From Luscinia megarhynchos (taxonomy: Eukaryota; Chordata; Aves; Passeriformes; Turdidae), in contig JAPFBE010000002.1 of the NCBI GenBank assembly GCA_034336665.1, positions 15,106,906 to 15,170,905 on the forward strand: a stretch of 64,000 nucleotides of DNA, in the 5' to 3' direction. The number at the start of each line of letters is the position of its first letter. Within the stretch, counting starts at the first letter, position 1. Positions 41,701 to 53,572 of this stretch are shown piece by piece. The position numbers and the translations under genes were made by a program. The notes beneath the pieces were generated by a model. It saw only the letters and a program-made list of their open reading frames with translations. It was not told where the DNA came from and ran no database searches.

Positions 41701-42769
41701 ACTCATTATTTAAAAGTGCTTAAAGCACCTTGAGCATGACAGAAGACACAGAAAAACAAATTTTGTTGGACAATATGAAATTTGTTCTAATGTTAATTAA
41801 TTCACATTCACAAGATAAGCTGAAGCTGTTCCAAAAAAGCATTATGGTATATTTTGAGAACAAATACTAGGAGCAAAAGACAAAACTTGGCTTAGTTTAA
41901 CCAACCTACCAACATAACTTCATGAATCTTTTTAAAATATACCCAAGTCTTTTCTCTCCTTCCTGCTCCTGGAATGATGCTTATATTAGGCCCACCAAAC
42001 TTCACTGCTCTAGAAGCAATTCTTATTTCTGAAGAAATCCATTATTAAGGGAACTGATTTTTAAGAGCAATGTTGGTAAAATGTGAGTGCAATTGCTTCA
42101 TGCATTAGTTGAGAGGTTTAGCTGAAGGGAGTGAGTACATATGTTGCCCTCAGTTTTTACAGTGAAATATGCTTGTTCCTTCACTTGTCCTCCCAGTACT
42201 TCTCTGTATATACTCACTCATCCTCAAGCCTTCTCTGGACCAGAAGCTGAATGATGCAATGGATAGGTATTTGCAAAGTGGTCCTATCACTGCCCACCTG
42301 AAACTCAACAACTTCACCATGTAATATAAAAACCTGCTGAGGAGAACTTGCTCTGAACTTGAGCCAGCATGATGGACACCAGTAGCACAGCACTAACCAG
42401 GTGAGGAGGAGTGAACTCTGTGTGGAGGCTTATAGCACACTCTTTCTTCACAGCCAAGGTGTTTTAGTGGTTTTTTCTAAGGTGCAAACACACAGGATTT
42501 ATACATTTATGTTGACAGGTTAGCAGCTTTTCTCTCAGTAGTAACCACAATTTCTTTTCAAGTTTTTAACTGAAGTTAAGGGATGACCCAGGTCAGTACT
42601 CACACATCACAGCTTTTCTCAAACACAAGAAAAAAAACCCAGCAACAAAAAAGCCCAGCTACAGAGTAAACACCACTTACACACACCACAAAAGCCCTTA
42701 TTTTCCATGCCCATCCAAGACCACAGATTGTCCTAAGATTGAATACTGGCTTTCCACAAAGGACCTCTG
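38717..42769. other. Non-coding DNA
   Basis: AT-rich unique sequence without named repeats. Frames of up to 122 codons overlap on both strands and look random. Confidence 0.5.
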
Positions 42770-43345
42770 AGCCTATCCGAGCGTCTCAGCTCCCTGCCAA
42801 CCTGCCGGCTCCCAACAACAGGGCACTGCACATAACAGAACTGCCCTCAGCCAGCCACAGCAATGCACTCAGCACCCAGACAGTGGCTTCTTTTCATTCC
42901 ATACCTTCTTGTGCAGGCCTTTGTAAAACACACACACAAAATCTTTACTAGTACGGAGGGAAATCAGCGGCTACAAGTGCAAAGCGCCGTGTTGCTAGCC
43001 AGAGACGGCGAGCACACAATCCGATGCTGAATGACTGCCAGCGAGGAGGAGTCCCAGCTTTAGGCCTCAAAAGCGCTTGGAAAGCTGCTGCCTGGCTGAT
43101 TAGGTGCCCATGAAAGGGTAAGGCTCCAGAGCAGCGTGCAGGGCAGATTAGAGGCAGGGCTCGCAGCAGCGGCGGCAGGAGCTGCCGGGCTGAGCCGGCA
43201 CACACACGTACTCCGCAAGTGCATCCCGGCGCGTACTCACACGGCAACGCGCCTGCCGGGGCCGTGCCCTGGGAATAATCCTGTGAGCGGAGACACTGCA
43301 GTCCCCGGGCAGCCACCACCAGTACGTGCTCAACTCCCCCTGACA
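42770..43345. promoter_or_regulatory. Intragenic CpG island, possible alternative promoter
   Basis: About 28 CpGs fall within 42,940-43,345, with three more to the left, in clearly GC-rich DNA between CpG-poor flanks. Minus-strand frame 42,948-43,346 is open for 132 codons with an ATG at its start. Its Ala/Cys/Arg-rich translation is what GC-rich DNA gives and I do not claim it as a gene. A donor-like CCGT|GTGAGT on the minus strand would end an exon at 43,241. This could be an alternative promoter for a leftward transcript or an orphan island acting as an enhancer. Confidence 0.45.
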
Positions 43346-43402
43346 TGAACTAGTCCCTAAAAAAATTTAAACACCAAGGGAGGGATGCGGTAGCACTCAA
43401 TT

Positions 43403-43432
43403 AAAAAAAAAAAAAATATATATATATATATA
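43403..43432 (+). repeat. Poly(A) followed by (TA)n
   Basis: Fourteen A residues run directly into about eight TA units. It sits about 60 bases right of the CpG islet. It is probably slippage-prone and can melt or extrude easily. Confidence 0.9.
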
Positions 43433-46400
43433 GTAAGGCCAGTGTCTCTGAAAAAAGGGACAATTTGGCATTTGCAGTGTGTACAAGATGTCTTCATACA
43501 CTTTCCTGATTCCTTGCCAGTAACTATTCAAAAAAGACCACTTAACAAGCAAACAGGTCTTCAGTACAACAAATAATAAAAAAGAGAGCAAAGCTTGTGC
43601 TATTTAAATATCATGAAACATTCTGCTAATCATGCACAGATGGAAGTACAGACGCTTCTGCCAGACGCCTTGTTCAGAAACTTTGCTCTATTTTTAATTA
43701 TTTGATGCACAGAGGACCTGTTTACTGATTAAAAGGGCACTGCCTTTAAAAGTACTCCATCAATATGGAGTCTAGCTTTGTTTTTAGAAGAGGACTTTAA
43801 AAGTAGTAACTCATACCTCCAAGCTCCCTGCACCAGTTTTTGTGACCTTATAATCATGTGGTTGGGAGTTTTTCAGATGTTTTTCTCACCTCGAGAAACT
43901 GCCTACATACAGAAAAAGTGAAACTAACTATACTCAAACTATTGTTAAATTCACTGAGTAAATCAATTTGGAAAATGTGTATTTTCCTCAAATATCCCTT
44001 AATCTGTATCTCTGTGATGTTACTTACATAACAAAAAGGGTTCTCAATTTCCAGATAGAAGCCATTTCTGATGGTGTTTTGTTCAGTCAAAAGCCTCCTT
44101 TTTGAGAAAACATATCAACTCCAGAACTATCAACCAAAATAATTATTAAATTGTCTGGGTTTTTTTAAATCTACTATAACCACAATATCATTCCAATAGT
44201 CAGTTTGTGGCAAAAGTGTGCTGATACACACAAAAATTTAAAAACTCCTCTTACATATTTCCACTTCACGCCTTAAGTGAACTTCACTCATTCAGTGGGT
44301 GCTTCATTCCTGTACTTCTCCATAGCAGTCCAGGAATTTTTCTCTCCCTGAAGAACCTCACTCAAAATGCATACTATGTCACTTTTATTTTCTTTTTCTG
44401 AATGAAGTGCTTTTCAAAAATTCTTTTTTTATTTAGCTTACATTTCACAACCTATTACTACAGAACTTTATCACTGGAGCGCAGTCACAGTATGCAAAGA
44501 AGTGATGATAAAGAAGCCTGAAGAAAAATGTTCAAGCTGCTACTTTTGACTCATCAGTATGACACGTGAAAATGGTACTATATTTTTTTAAATTTACATT
44601 AACAATTTGAATGATTGCAATTAATACAGTAAAAGAATCTTTTGATTAGAAGATCACATGATATGATAATAAAGTAATAAGTTCTCCATTATTTTATGAG
44701 CTAATAACCCAAAGAGTGTGGCTCCTGGCTCATGCTCAGGTACAGAGAAAGTAACTGAATGAGTTTTGGTTTTGTGGTTTTTCATTGTTTTTTTAAACAA
44801 TGCCAGTGTGCAACATTTTGCAAACAAATATATGCTACTGATTTCTTAGAGATGAGCTAACAAGCCTAAAAGCAAGATATCTGCTGAATACACACTGCAG
44901 CTGGAATCCAGGGAAGACTGGCAGGGGCAGGCGGACTGAAAGTCCAATGTTCAGCCAGAGAAACAGGCACCCACAGAGAAGCTTCAGAGAAGAAATAATG
45001 GTCTTTCCCATGAGGAGAAGCAGAAGGCTGTATGGAGTGAAAGGCTTGTCTAGGCAGATCATTGGGGTTGCAAAGCTCAGAATCCAACTATGACTAACTA
45101 GGAAGGAAGAGAGGTAGATGAAACAGCATTCAAATTTGCATTTCTGCAGAAAACTACTGAGGTATTGAAACATTCTAAGCAGAAGGGCATTTTAGACTCA
45201 TAGAAACACACACAGAATTCAAACAGAAGAAAGGGTCTACACAAAATCTTAGTATTGTGCCGGTAATAAACCCAGTGAGAGAGCCGTGTACAAGTAGGTC
45301 AGATATGCAGCAGCAAGAACTGCTGAGCACAGGAGAATTGTGGTAGAGAAGGCACTGAGGAGAAAAACTAATTGGCCAGCAACAAGAGAAAGAAGTCTGG
45401 AAATGGTTAAAACAGGACAGAAGTATAAAAAAGCAAAACTCTGTCTGGGCTCTGTAAAGAAGTATTAGTCTTATTCACCAACACATCCACAGGAAGGAAA
45501 GAAGACTGATGACGTTTGACTGAGAAACAACTTTCAGTCCCTCTCCACTTGAAGGAAAAGCCAAGTGACTGCTCTAGCCCCACCAAACAAATAGTGCCTG
45601 ATCAGAGGTGCTGACCTGGTTGTGACAGCTCTGAGCCCAGAGGCTCAGACACACCCCAAAGGCCCCAGACTCCGTCACACCACATTTACACCTACGTGGC
45701 TCCATTGAAACCACCCAAGTAAGTAGCAGAGGTGGGAACCTGACCCCTTTTTTCACCACAGCCTTTGGGTGAGCACCCTGGTTCGATGCACAGCACGCAC
45801 CCTTCATGTTAAATAAGAAGGGCAGCATAAAACCACTGGCTGCTGCAGCCTAGGTTGCACGGCACTACTGGTTTCATAAAGACACCCTGGCTGAGCTGTA
45901 TAAACAGCACCAAACACAGCCAGCCAGCCAGCCAGCTGACAGCTCAGATGAATGCACTTCATAGCAGAGCTCCACACATAGCAGAAGTGTGTCTTAGTTT
46001 GCATTTCTCCCATTCCATACAGCCAACATGACATTCACCAAGTTTGACTCCTTAGGTAACAGGGTTGTACTCGACTGCTGATGTTTAATGTATTTAGATG
46101 CTTACCTTCTACTCACCTCAATTTTCCTAAGGGCTCTTTCTCACTATACACTAACAGATAACATCTGGATAGTAGCCTCATGTAACAAATGTCATACTTT
46201 CACTCAGGAATTACTTCAATTTGCTCAGCCACTACACATCGTATTCCCTCTGAATCTGCCACTGAGGTGCAGTCAAAATAAACCAGTGGTGACAAAATAA
46301 CGGCAGGACACATCTGTGCTGTTTATGTCACTCTCACACCTGAAGACCACGCACTAAGAATGAGTTACTCTATCGTCTTGTGGAAATATGGAACAAAATG

Positions 46401-49400
46401 CAGACTTTTACTCCTTCAGTTCTTCCAGTATTGCAGTATCACATCTGCTTTATGACACTACCTAATGCATTTGTGAGCTGTCCAAACATCATACAGTATA
46501 ATTTTAAACTACAGATTATTGGACTGCACCATCATCCTCTTTCCCTGTAAAATAGGACAGATTTGTTACACATACTCACATGTCACTTACCTTCCCCCAA
46601 TTTAATTAATCAACTGTCAAGTTCACAAAGGAAATCACAAGTGATTTCCAAGACTGTCATTAACAACAAAAATATCAGGCCAGATCACAGCAGAGATCCA
46701 AGAAAGCTTAACAAGAATGGCAAAAAGGAAACATGAAACTCAACCCTGATTCAAAGAGAAGGCAGACAAGTCCTAAGTAGAGAGCTGCAGCAGCTTCTCA
46801 GTTCTGCAAACAGGGACATGCAAACACAAATCATTTGACCAGATCAACCAGGCCACCCTTGAATAGTCCATGAGCAAGTGTTACTTAGAGAACAGCGATG
46901 TTAACAGGGTAGTTGGTGGGAAAAAAGCAAAGAGAATGCAGAGGAAAGAAACACAGCAACTAGGATGCATCAGGCTCTTCTCCTAATAAAGTAGAGGGAG
47001 GGTACAATTTTTTTGGGTGCCAAGGAGAGAACAGGAGTGATCAACAGAGAAACCTCCACTGCATGTTAGTGCGTTGGGCTTTCTTTGTTTTCAACCCGAG
47101 TCCAAATTTTAATACATTAGCGTGCAATTAAAATCTTATATGAAGATCATGGTCACAATATTCATATGTTAATGTTTTACTTGCATAACTATTGATAGAA
47201 ATAGTCTTGGCATGTATCCATGTGTTTGGGGCCAAACACTTCAAAGTTCAACCTTAGACACCTCTGAAGCAGGCAGATGAAGATCTGTCTAAATCAACAT
47301 CTAATAACTCTTTGGCTGCCTCTGGAAAATAAATATGATATCATGGCTCAGCATCCAAGGTCCATCCACAAAAGCTGTAATGGGTTTGCAGAAGGATTTA
47401 CCACAGAACAAGTCCTGTCAGTGTAAGCAAACCTTTCACATCACAGGTGGGGCATCCTAAGAAAGTCATATTTCTATTCTGATTCTTACAGAGGATTTCT
47501 GTTTTTAATGTTGCCTATATAGCACTACCTGAAACATCTTGAGTCATTAAAAAATTAAAGAGAATGAGAAATAGGCTTTAAAAAATTGAAACTGGTTCAA
47601 TGACCTTCTGTTAGGTTTTAACTCCTTGTGTTATTATGCTATTTAAAATGCCTATTCACCGCATTTTGTAAAATCTCAAATTGCATTTGTTTTCTCTTCT
47701 TGTATCTTTGCTTGTAAAACATGACATATTCTTTTGAAAAAATCCAAAAAATGGGACTTATTTTTGCATTATTTTTTTAAAATAATCTCCCAAGCTACTT
47801 TCTATCTGTCTCTATATTTGCTGTAATTGTGTTCATATTTTAATTCTGTACTTCAAGCCATCTTTGAACAACTTGATTAATATTCCTTTCAAAAGATTTT
47901 ATAGCTGGTGTACTTCACGAACACAATTAAAGTAGATTAATTTGTTCTGAATTATATGTTTCATAAAACTACTGTTCCTCTGATTAATTTTACAAAAACA
48001 CATGTAGCTATGTACAAATGAGTTTTTTCTCATTGATAAAACAATCCTGTTAAACAGTTTCCAGTACTGGGCAAGAGATATCATTGTGAATATCTAATAA
48101 ATCACCAAGCCTGATGATGCAATGTTATGTGAGCTAATACACAAAATACTGTGTTTTTATTCCAGTAAAGGAAAAAATAGCCTAATTCTCAGCTTATAAC
48201 ACTGGCTCAGCTACAATGGAAATCTTCAGTTATCAGTATCAGTGGAATAATGCCACCACCTAGTCAAAGTTACTGCAGATGATCCACAAACCTTTCTCCA
48301 CTGAAACCAGTAAAAAAATGTTACTCAAATTCAACAACATGGTTGAACTTCAGAGACACTGGGACTGCATAGGACCCATTTGACTCCTGATCTGCAAGAG
48401 AGACTTTGACCTTACCATGACTGTCATGAGCAGGCTGATGTCATTTCACCCCATAAATCCCCTCGCCTGGTGCTGTAGCTAAGCACTGCTGAACTTAGGT
48501 ACCCTCCAGAAATGCTGTGATGCTGTAATTAGCAGTGAGACTTGTAATGCATTCCCCAGCCAGGAACAAGGGTTGCTGTGGCCACTGGAGTAAAAGAATG
48601 TGAAAAGGGAGTGGAGAAGAATGAATAAGACAGGTAACAGCAGAGAAAACACAATAAAGACTTACTGAAGCATCTCTCATTAAAAGAACACAATAACCAC
48701 CAGAAATCAGCTAAACTGTCAAACAGGTATTACAACAAATGGTGAGGTTTTTTTTTTTAAATCCATTAAATTGATTATTTCAGTGGAGAAGAGCAATGAT
48801 ACATAGAAAGTATACCTCTGACAAGCTTCTGCTTCTGAGTGTCTAAATTACATTAGGTTTGGTGTTTCAGTTTTTTAGAGAAATTACATATTTAACATTC
48901 TGCTTGCCGTGCAACAGTAATCTAAACCCTTCCTTTATTTTTTGGCAAATGCTGTGCATCACTCACATTCAGCTTATCATTAACTGTGAACTGTTCACAT
49001 ATCTTAGTGTGGTTTCAATGCTCCTATGGCAAGGCTAAACAGCATTTCAGAAACAATGATATCCCCAGGCCCACGCTGTAGTTTCTGAAGCACAGATTAA
49101 GCACGGTATTCTGCTCAACAAGCTCATCACTGTTAAGTAACTCATCAGAAAATAAAGAGGGAATTATCAAATGGGAATTGCCAAGTAATTAGTTCTCTGA
49201 AGCAGATGACATACAACTGTTAAAGGGAGGGGCTTCTCAGCTAGTCATATGTCAAAGTGGAGCCTCCTAATCTGTAAATAAAACTTCAGTACATATGATT
49301 AGTGTGATGGGTTTTAACTGCTAGTGGTACATGGAGAATAAAGTTACAACTTCAACTGTAATAACCTACTAGGATTTTTTTTTCCCCTTGAATTTATTGG

Positions 49401-52400
49401 ATTTTCAAACCATTCTGGATCCACTTGCTGTCAGACTGCTTTGGGAAAGCTATGAATACAGCACAGTACCAAGCAGCAAATGTGTTCAGGAGCTACAGAA
49501 GAGGAGAAATCCATTTATTATTATATACATTTGAAAATTTCACTTTCTAGTCAGCTGCTACACATGCCACTGAAAAGGAACCACACCAACGACAAAATAT
49601 TCAGTAGCACAAAATCTCTGAGCACAGTAAAGGAGGATTAAGCCTGCTTTTTGTAATTATCCTTCTCCATTAAAGCCTGACTTTCTTTCAAGTAGTGGGC
49701 CTCACAGAAATGTTAGCTGTACAAAACTACAAAGGCCTTCGTATGTGGGTACCTGACAAACAAAAATGTGGTAACAGTCACAACCACACTCCAACACAAG
49801 TGAGAAACACTTTGACATTTGCACTTTTTATAGAGCAAGGAGTGACTCAATAAATCTTAAAGTCAGGTTTACAGCTAGTTCCAAAATAAGTAACTGATGA
49901 GAAAATAGAGACAATTATCAAATTTGGGGTTTGCCTTTATCACAGTGTCTCAACATGAGAAACCCCTCAGCCAATATATTTAAATCCAGATGCTGTACCT
50001 GGGCTAATTTCAAAATTATACCCCTGGTAACAAGGCCTAACTTTCTTTCAAGAGCACAGCCCTGGTTTCAAGGCAAGGCAAACCCCACCAGCACACCCCT
50101 ACCCAACACACACAGCCAAGGGAGGGGGCAGCAGGAGGCACACACAGATGCTCAGGCTTGCACACAACTGCACATCACATCCAGACACCTCACCACTTCT
50201 CAGCCCCCAGCACATGGAAGCTCTCCATCTACTTATACTCACACTAACATCCAAAAGCCCACACTTCTAAAGGAATGCTAACAAGTTGCAGTGCGTGGGA
50301 CAGCAAGTCTCATTCCATTTGCAGATACACCTTTTAAAAACACCAAGTTGGAAGGTGAATCAAACCTTGGATAGTGCCTTTTATCACATTATGAATGTCA
50401 GCCTTGTGTTTTTATGTAGGCATACCACTACACCCAATGCCATTTACACTTCAGACCATGTTATGAAACTTTCATATCAGTCAGGCAGCAGGGCTTCAGT
50501 ATCTGCTGTAGGAACAAGACGGCAAAAACATGAAAGGTTATGGCTGAGGTGAGGGGACCACAAAGCCTCATTTTTAAGCCATCTGTCAGCACTCACATCA
50601 CTTCATTTAATTTATCTTTTAGTTGCTCACACAAACAATTTTAAAAATTAAAATTATTCCGAATTACTATCTAATTATACCTAGTTCACAGCTCCATTTC
50701 ACTTGTGCTGTTAACACACTAGAAATCTTCATTGCCTATCTTCTTTTATCCCTACAGCTATTGTAGACCTTCATAGACAGCATAAGGGAAGAAATAAAAC
50801 AAGCTATGATAAAAGGACACTGATATGACAACCAAAAAGCTACCACTGCACACAGTAATACAGAGACAGATTAGTTATTTTAATGTTCACTATTAAGTTT
50901 TTTAAAAGGGCAGACTGATGCCTGTTTACAGAGAGCAGTAGCCAGAAGTCTGCACAAAACAGAAATTACATCTTATGTGAAAAATAAGCTCCATTGGGTA
51001 GTATACACACATACTTACTGAAAATTCAGCCAAAAAAGTTTTTTACAAATGGGCTGCAGCTGTAAATTCATCCCAGTACTATGATTAATAGATATCAAGT
51101 GACTCGACAGCAGAAAAGATTAAAAAGAACTCTTTTAATGTTAAAATGTCCAGTATCTCATGCAAAATCCTCTCAAGACAACTGTATAAAAGAAAGCATT
51201 GAGTCATTTGCCTACGTGGAAGGAGGCAGTGCATGCTCTGAACAAATAACAATAACTCTATGTTTTGGAGAGCAGGCTAAAATTAACAAAAAATAAAAAA
51301 GAAAGAAAACTGTATCCACGTATTTATTTTCATTTTACTAATACCCATGTCCTTATGCAGGCAAGATGCTTAGCTGGCTCTGCAGAAAATGCTGTTAAAT
51401 TAGAAGGGTAAGCACACCTCCAGAGCAGGCACACAACAAAGATGTTACCACTGAAGACACACAATTCCTCACACGAGTGAAGCCATGAATGCGTGTGTAG
51501 GGACATTAGGTCTCAAGTACAACTTCTGAGATCCATTTTGGATGCCTTCAAATGTGTCCCATGTTCCATTCCTCTGGCATAACCCAGGCTTGCCTAAAAT
51601 GCAGCAGGGCAGTTACCACCTTCACCCCAAAACAAATGCAAAAGCCAGAAAGATGATGTGTGTGAGTATGAAATGCTCTACCTGCGGCCACTCCCCGCAC
51701 AGTGCCAGGTCTTGTTTCTTTCACATTTTACTATTGTGAGCTCCTGCCTGTTTCCTCCAGTAACAGAGAGAACTTTGTATGCAGGCAGTGTCTATCCCAA
51801 AACTTCTATTTCACTTATTTAGTTATACAGTAGGCCTCATTTTCATCGTTCCATAGAGAAAATGAGAACTAATGACATCAACAAAGGTACCCCCAACTCA
51901 GTGACTAAAATGTTCAGCAACAAGAAGTAAAACCAAATCTAACCTAATCTAAGGTCCACAAACACAGTACAATACTTCAAGCTGAGCTGGTATAGGAAAA
52001 ACAGCATTTTAGTACTATATTCCCATCATGCCTCTGCACCAGAATTAACTAGGTTACATTTTTTATCCAAAACGTTTGTTTAACATCAAATATATTCACA
52101 TCTCATGTCATTGCAGAAAATACCAGATGTGAAAATATCCAAGGTGACTTAGCAATACATTGTGGGTAACACAATCTGATTATTCACAGGGCTTGACTAA
52201 TGCCCTATAAACAACTACTACTTCTAATTCAGAGATAGAAGCTTTTCCAGCAGTAATCACTTCTTCAAATAAATACATTTTTATACAAACCATGCTAATC
52301 CTAAAAAAAAAATAAAAATCAATGCTTTGTGGAAATGATAACATCATAGCAAAAAAACGTCCTTCTATTTGATGTCCCAAGTCAATAGCTGCTACCAATT

Positions 52401-53483
52401 CAGTTTTCTTCCAAAACAGAAAGACAAAGTGGGTCAGTGCATGGGCACTTTGTGTGGTTTTTCACTCCCAAGAACCTCTCATTGCTCTGAAGTTACAGCA
52501 AATATCACCCACCTCCACCATTCAAGCTCACTTTGGAAATTGTAACAGGCATGTCCTTTCATGTAACTACTTGCCTAGGCAACTTCCCTCTAAAACACAA
52601 CACCCTTCCCCACAGCCACAATAAAATGTAAATGACGCACTGCATACTTTTCTATGACATGCTGTATACATTAAAAAGTTATTCTGCAAAAGTTATTTCT
52701 GATCAGCCCTGCATAAATAAGAATGCTACTGTAATTAAGCTTTCGGATTGTAAATTTTAAAAAGAAACCCTTTGATTTTCTGCAAGCAATCGCTATATTT
52801 CATTTTCTTTCATTTAAAGACACGGGCAATTTTATTATGACCCTTTATCTTTTTTTTTTCTTAAAGCATTAGCAGCATTGCCAATCCCAAGCACTTAAAA
52901 ATCACAGAATAGCAAAAAAAAAAAAAACCCAGGCTGGCTTAATGACAATCAGATTAAAGAAATAAAATAAAAATTTATGTTCTTTTTATTGGCAGTATGA
53001 TTGTTGAGTCTTGGGACTTGGTCTTTTCAAGTTATTTTCCAGAAACATATGGGAAGTAGAGAGAGAGGAAAGGGACAGAGTAGACGGATACATATGCACT
53101 TTTACATCTTGTCTGGCCACAGCATTTCAGGGAGGAAAATCAGAAGAACTGAAAGCATTCCTCAAAATACAGCAAAAGACACACAGACACATCAGTAGTG
53201 ATTAATTATCCTCGGAACTATTCTAATGCTGGACAAAGTTTAATGCACAGAAGAAACTCAAGATAGTGTAAAAGCCAAGTAGGCAACAAGCAACAAGAAT
53301 CCTGAAAATGTTCATTAAAGTAAAAGAAGGATTTATACAATTTTACACATGGCATTTTATAACAAGAATCAAAGTCTGCCAACTTTTCCATTCATACTAA
53401 CATCTTCCAGTAACTGAATATACTCTGACCTCAGGTGAGCATGAAACCACTCATCTGGAATGCACTTGTTCTGTAAGTCACAG
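43433..53483. other. Non-coding DNA with possible conserved elements
   Basis: Ten kilobases of AT-rich unique sequence. Two parts look enhancer-like by eye because they are homogeneous and dense in TAAT cores: about 47,080-47,880 and 48,870-49,340. A third is 52,640-52,900, which keeps isolated CpGs. A minus-strand block at 46,591-46,653 has good splice borders but stops in all frames. A five-copy CAGC repeat lies at 45,917-45,936. No gene is supported. Confidence 0.45.
45917..45936 (+). repeat. (CAGC)5 microsatellite
   Basis: Five perfect CAGC units in tandem. Confidence 0.9.
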
Positions 53484-53572
53484 AACTGAGTCACCAGAGT
53501 TAAAGGAATATTTTGAGCAGAGTTTCTCAAGGACCTCTACTGCCAGGCAAGGGAAGTACAAACCTATCACAG
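53484..53572 (+). CDS. Weak candidate coding exon, unknown gene (89 nt)
   Basis: On the plus strand an acceptor-like 'cttgttctgtaagtcacag' is followed by 89 bases and the strong donor ACAG|GTAAGTAA. One frame is open throughout: one base, 29 codons, one base. The peptide begins TESPELKEYF and ends RQGKYKPIT. No family is recognised. The acceptor's pyrimidine tract is only moderate. If the minus-strand gene model is right, this would have to be a separate or antisense transcript, which lowers the likelihood. Chance is a good alternative. Confidence 0.15.

Noticed and set aside
44820..45560. Purine-rich, repeat-looking stretch suspected of being an endogenous retrovirus or LTR remnant
   Set aside because: No TG...CA ends, no primer-binding site, no polypurine tract next to an LTR and no retroviral protein similarity could be seen.
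45700..45800. ggttcgat resembling a tRNA B box
   Set aside because: No A box at the right distance and no cloverleaf could be drawn.
46591..46653. Minus-strand block with strong acceptor ('ttgttgttaatgacag') and GAAG|GTAAGTG donor
   Set aside because: All three frames contain stops. It could be a non-coding RNA exon, but it mainly shows that splice-like pairs arise by chance in this window.
52901..52935. 'atcacagaat' before an A-run, resembling a CR1 3' tail
   Set aside because: Only about ten bases match and no CR1 body follows in either direction.
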